Below are positions 5,922 to 7,824 of a DNA stretch of 7,824 bases, one piece after another. Within the stretch, counting starts at the first letter, position 1, and each line of letters starts with the position of its first letter. Position numbers and translations under genes: made by a program. This DNA comes from Lentisphaeria bacterium (lineage in GTDB: Bacteria; Verrucomicrobiota; Lentisphaeria; Oligosphaerales; PUNB01). The stretch covers positions 1 to 7,824 of the forward strand of contig SLNM01000111.1 in assembly GCA_007133055.1 (NCBI GenBank), given 5' to 3'. The notes under the pieces were generated by a model that saw nothing but the letters and a program-made list of their open reading frames with translations, was not told the DNA's origin and made no database searches.

Positions 5922-5952
5922 AACCGCGAAATAGGCGAAATATGCGAAAGTG
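5922..5952 (+). repeat. 9-bp-period GCGAA triplet repeat, direct copy
   Basis: Units AACCGCGAA, ATAGGCGAA and ATATGCGAA in tandem (5922-5948), then AGTG. The first and third units reappear on the minus strand at 451-477, and the second at 3496-3504 between clpP and clpX. The units thus behave as interchangeable 9-bp modules. Confidence 0.75.
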
Positions 5953-6100
5953 GGTGGATATATGTTAGGGCCGGCGTCCCCGCCAACCATTTTGACGGTG
6001 AGACCTGACACAAAAGGATTGCTTTACGGGCAAATCGCCGTTACATTAGGATTAGAATCACAGCCGTCCTGCGGGATGGCGACTTTAACCGTACTCGTTT

Positions 6101-6120
6101 TCGCGAGTTATCGCGAGTTA
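6101..6120. repeat. 10-bp tandem duplication
   Basis: TCGCGAGTTA occurs twice in direct tandem, about 110 nt before hflX. It could be a paired binding site on one face of the helix or simple slippage. Confidence 0.6.
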
Positions 6121-6226
6121 TGGGGTGATGGTGTTATTTTTTATGGCTACTCAAGAAGGGAACGCACCGACGGCAAACTGGATCTGTGAATTAACCAGGG
6201 TCGAATTGTGCCGCCGCCAATAATTC

Positions 6227-7534
6227 ATGACTGGAAACATGCAGGACATAAGCGAGGCTCCGAACCGGGTGGAGCGGGCGTTCCTGGTGGGGCTGCAACA
6301 CCCCGGGGAAACGCATTCCGAACCGGTCGACCACATGCTGGCCGAGCTGCGAGAGCTGCTGCGGACTCTCGGCATTGGCACGGTCGGCAGTATGACCGTT
6401 GATTTGTCCCGGCCCCGCCCTCGTTTCCTGGTCGGCAGCGGCAAGGCGCGCCAGATTATCGAGGCGGCGCGGGATGCCAAGGCCGATGTCATTGTCTTCG
6501 ACGACCCGCTGTCGCCGGCCCAGCAGCGGAACTGGGAAAACAGCGCCGACATCACGGTCATCGACCGCCAGGAAGTCATTCTCGACATCTTTGCCGAGCG
6601 TGCCAGCACCAAGGAGGCCGAACTGCAGATCGCTCTGGCCCGTTCCACCTACGAGCTGCCGCGGCTCAAGCGGCGCTGGACCCATCTGTCGCGCCAGCGA
6701 GGAATGAGCGGCGGCATGGGGCTGCGAGGAGAGGGCGAACAGCAGATCGAGGTAGATGCCCGCCTGGTGCAGCGGCGTATTGGCCGGTTGCGCAAGCAGT
6801 TGGAGGAAGTCCGGCGGAAGCGGGAGGTACAGCGAAAAAAACGACTGAAGCGCCCGCTTCCCAACGCCGCCATTGTCGGCTACACCAATGCCGGCAAGTC
6901 GGCTTTGCTTAATGCTTTGACCGGCGCCCGGGTATTGATCGAAGACAAACTGTTCGCCACCCTTGATCCAACCACGCGCCGCCTGGTTCTGCCGAATCAG
7001 CAGGAGCTGCTGGTGTCCGACACGGTCGGGTTTATTCGCAAGCTGCCGCACCTTCTGGTCGAGGCTTTCAAGGCCACCCTGGAGGAGGCGGTTTTGGCCG
7101 ACTTCATCATCGAGGTGATCGACGCCACCAGTCCCGACCGGGAGTATCACCACCGCACCACCCAGGAGGTTTTGCGGGAACTCGGCGCCGGCAACAAGAA
7201 TATGATTACAGTCTTCAATAAAATCGACCTGGTCGACGATCCCCGTCTGGCGCCGCGGCTGCGTCGCAGGTTCGAACGCCCGCTTTTTCTCTCCGCCGTC
7301 ACTGGCGAGGGGCTCGGACTCCTGCAAGAGCGCCTGGCGGAGGAGCTGCAAGATGAAATCGTGCAGATGACACTGTCGATTCCCCATTCTCGCTACGAAT
7401 TAGTAGCCAAACTCCATCGCTCCGGTCATATTCACCGCCAGAAGGCTACCGATGACGGACTGGAAATTGAGGCGGCCGTGCCTTTCGACCTGGTCGGACC
7501 GCTATCCGAGTTCAGAGTCCGGGAGCCAGAATGA
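6227..7534 (+). CDS. hflX: GTPase HflX (ribosome-splitting factor)
   Basis: A 435-residue TRAFAC-class GTPase that in other bacteria binds stalled 70S ribosomes or 50S subunits and splits them under heat or antibiotic stress. The N-terminal HflX domain has VGSGKARQI (69-77), FDDPLSPAQ (91-99) and the Gly-rich LRGEGEQQIEVD segment (166-177). A basic coiled-coil linker follows at about 178-210. The G domain has G1 GYTNAGKS (218-225), G2 ATLDPTT (244-250), G3 DTVGF (265-269), G4 NKID (331-334) and G5 SAVTG (356-360). A short C-terminal domain ends the protein. All nucleotide-binding motifs are intact. The start is uncertain: ATG 6227 has no clear Shine-Dalgarno, and ATG 6239 (MQDISEAPN) is an alternative, preceded only by a close GGAAAC. 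The gene is divergent from tig across about 550 nt; many bacteria have it elsewhere (e.g. downstream of hfq). Confidence 0.97.
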   Translation: MTGNMQDISEAPNRVERAFLVGLQHPGETHSEPVDHMLAELRELLRTLGIGTVGSMTVDLSRPRPRFLVGSGKARQIIEAARDAKADVIVFDDPLSPAQQRNWENSADITVIDRQEVILDIFAERASTKEAELQIALARSTYELPRLKRRWTHLSRQRGMSGGMGLRGEGEQQIEVDARLVQRRIGRLRKQLEEVRRKREVQRKKRLKRPLPNAAIVGYTNAGKSALLNALTGARVLIEDKLFATLDPTTRRLVLPNQQELLVSDTVGFIRKLPHLLVEAFKATLEEAVLADFIIEVIDATSPDREYHHRTTQEVLRELGAGNKNMITVFNKIDLVDDPRLAPRLRRRFERPLFLSAVTGEGLGLLQERLAEELQDEIVQMTLSIPHSRYELVAKLHRSGHIHRQKATDDGLEIEAAVPFDLVGPLSEFRVREPE

Positions 7535-7638
7535 CCAGGGGCAAGGCGTCGAGTACATTATTGCCGACACAATGATTGCGACATTGGATTAACGTCACTG
7601 ATCCATTGCGCCGTTACATTACTAGCCTGATTAATTCA

Positions 7639-7739
7639 TGCGAATTCGGCCATGCGCCATTATATATTTATTATCAACAGGATACAGACATTGTCCTGAA
7701 ATATTTGGTTTGTCACGAACTGCATGGCCGAATTTCGCA
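7639..7739. repeat. Long inverted repeat after hflX
   Basis: The left arm 7639-7655 (TGCGAATTCGGCCATGC) pairs with the right arm 7722-7739, giving 17 base pairs with a single bulged T at 7735. The 66-nt A/T-rich interior contains a small stem CAGGA/TCCTG (7678-7682 and about 7694-7698). It could be a structured RNA, a cruciform, or a tiny mobile or repeat element with inverted ends. Confidence 0.6.
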
Positions 7740-7768
7740 CCCGAAGGGCGGCCAATTTCACCGCATCC

Positions 7769-7824
7769 TGCCACGAGCCATCGCCTTGCGGTAGAATGCC
7801 ACAGCTGCGGCTTGTCTCGTGGCA
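7769..7824. repeat. Second inverted repeat at the window edge
   Basis: TGCCACGAG (7769-7777) pairs perfectly with CTCGTGGCA (7816-7824), the last bases of the window. The interior holds a near-palindrome, GCCACAGCTGCGGC (7798-7811). The stem may continue beyond the window. Confidence 0.5.

Larger units (their letters stand above)
5792..6226. other. Divergent intergenic region between tig and hflX
   Basis: There is no convincing gene in this stretch. It holds a repeat block (5884-5952), a 10-bp tandem duplication (6101-6120) and otherwise unassigned sequence. Open frames here lack ribosome binding sites and recognisable protein sequence. A possible plus-strand promoter for hflX (TTGCTT at 6019-6024, 17 bp, TACATT at 6042-6047) is too weak to annotate separately. 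Confidence 0.6.
7535..7824. other. Non-coding tail with inverted repeats
   Basis: About 290 nt after hflX with no gene I can support. A 72-codon frame (TTG 7576 to TAG 7794) lacks a Shine-Dalgarno and resembles no family I know. The region is more A/T-rich in its first half and carries the two large inverted repeats listed separately. The window ends inside it, so it may be the edge of a larger element. Confidence 0.55.

Noticed and set aside
5826..6189. Short open frames over the repeat block (e.g. one reading FAYFAYFAV on the minus strand)
   Set aside because: The residues are just the translated 9-10-bp repeats; no ribosome binding site is present. I recall such translations as common spurious annotations.
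6191..7387. 398-codon minus-strand open frame opposite hflX
   Set aside because: Shadow of hflX, whose five G motifs are all in the plus-strand frame.
6036..7621. 13-nt direct repeat CGCCGTTACATTA flanking hflX (6036-6048 and 7609-7621) as possible insertion footprints
   Set aside because: One exact 13-mer match is about what chance allows in a window this size, and hflX shows no sign of being mobile.
7576..7794. 72-codon frame after hflX
   Set aside because: TTG start without Shine-Dalgarno, overlapping both long inverted repeats, no recognisable motif; HELHG in it is not an HExxH metalloprotease motif.

Overview
The window looks like a chromosomal segment of a GC-rich, Gram-negative-type bacterium. 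It carries four housekeeping proteostasis or ribosome genes, one secreted serpin, and an unusually large amount of short-period intergenic repeat DNA. The repeats (palindromes around GCCCCTTTGGGGC, GCGAAATA-type 9-mers, CACTGAT-type 10-mers) resemble intergenic families I recall from Planctomycetota/Verrucomicrobiota/Lentisphaerota/Kiritimatiellota genomes and related metagenome bins. A PVC-group or similar environmental host is therefore my best guess, from memory and not proven.

Layout, left to right. Positions 1-720 form a repeat island: three copies of a GC-rich palindrome, an 18-unit 9-bp minisatellite, a 9-bp-period triplet, a T-rich triplet, and a 63-bp hairpin module present twice plus a third partial copy. 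Positions 845-2089 (+) encode a secreted inhibitory-type serpin with a predicted Arg at P1. It converges on clpX. The minus strand carries, in transcription order, tig (5677-4349), clpP (4235-3588) and clpX (3452-2118): trigger factor, ClpP peptidase and ClpX unfoldase, the classical co-directional proteostasis cluster. The gaps between these genes are 113 and 135 nt, and the leaders of clpP and clpX share a 16-nt near-identical motif. Positions 5678-6226 are a divergent intergenic region holding a likely tig promoter and another repeat block. Positions 6227-7534 (+) encode HflX, a ribosome-splitting GTPase. Positions 7535-7824 have no convincing gene but contain long inverted repeats.

Functional logic: trigger factor handles nascent chains at the ribosome exit, ClpXP degrades tagged or misfolded proteins, and HflX rescues stalled ribosomes under stress, so the core is a cytoplasmic protein-quality block. 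The serpin acts outside the cytoplasm, if its signal peptide is real, and probably inhibits foreign or envelope serine proteases. Its position beside clpX in convergent orientation gives no evidence of a shared operon.

I see no phage, CRISPR, toxin-antitoxin, tRNA or rRNA signal. The parts least explained by known families are the modular repeats, the shared clpP/clpX leader motif and the structured tail after hflX.
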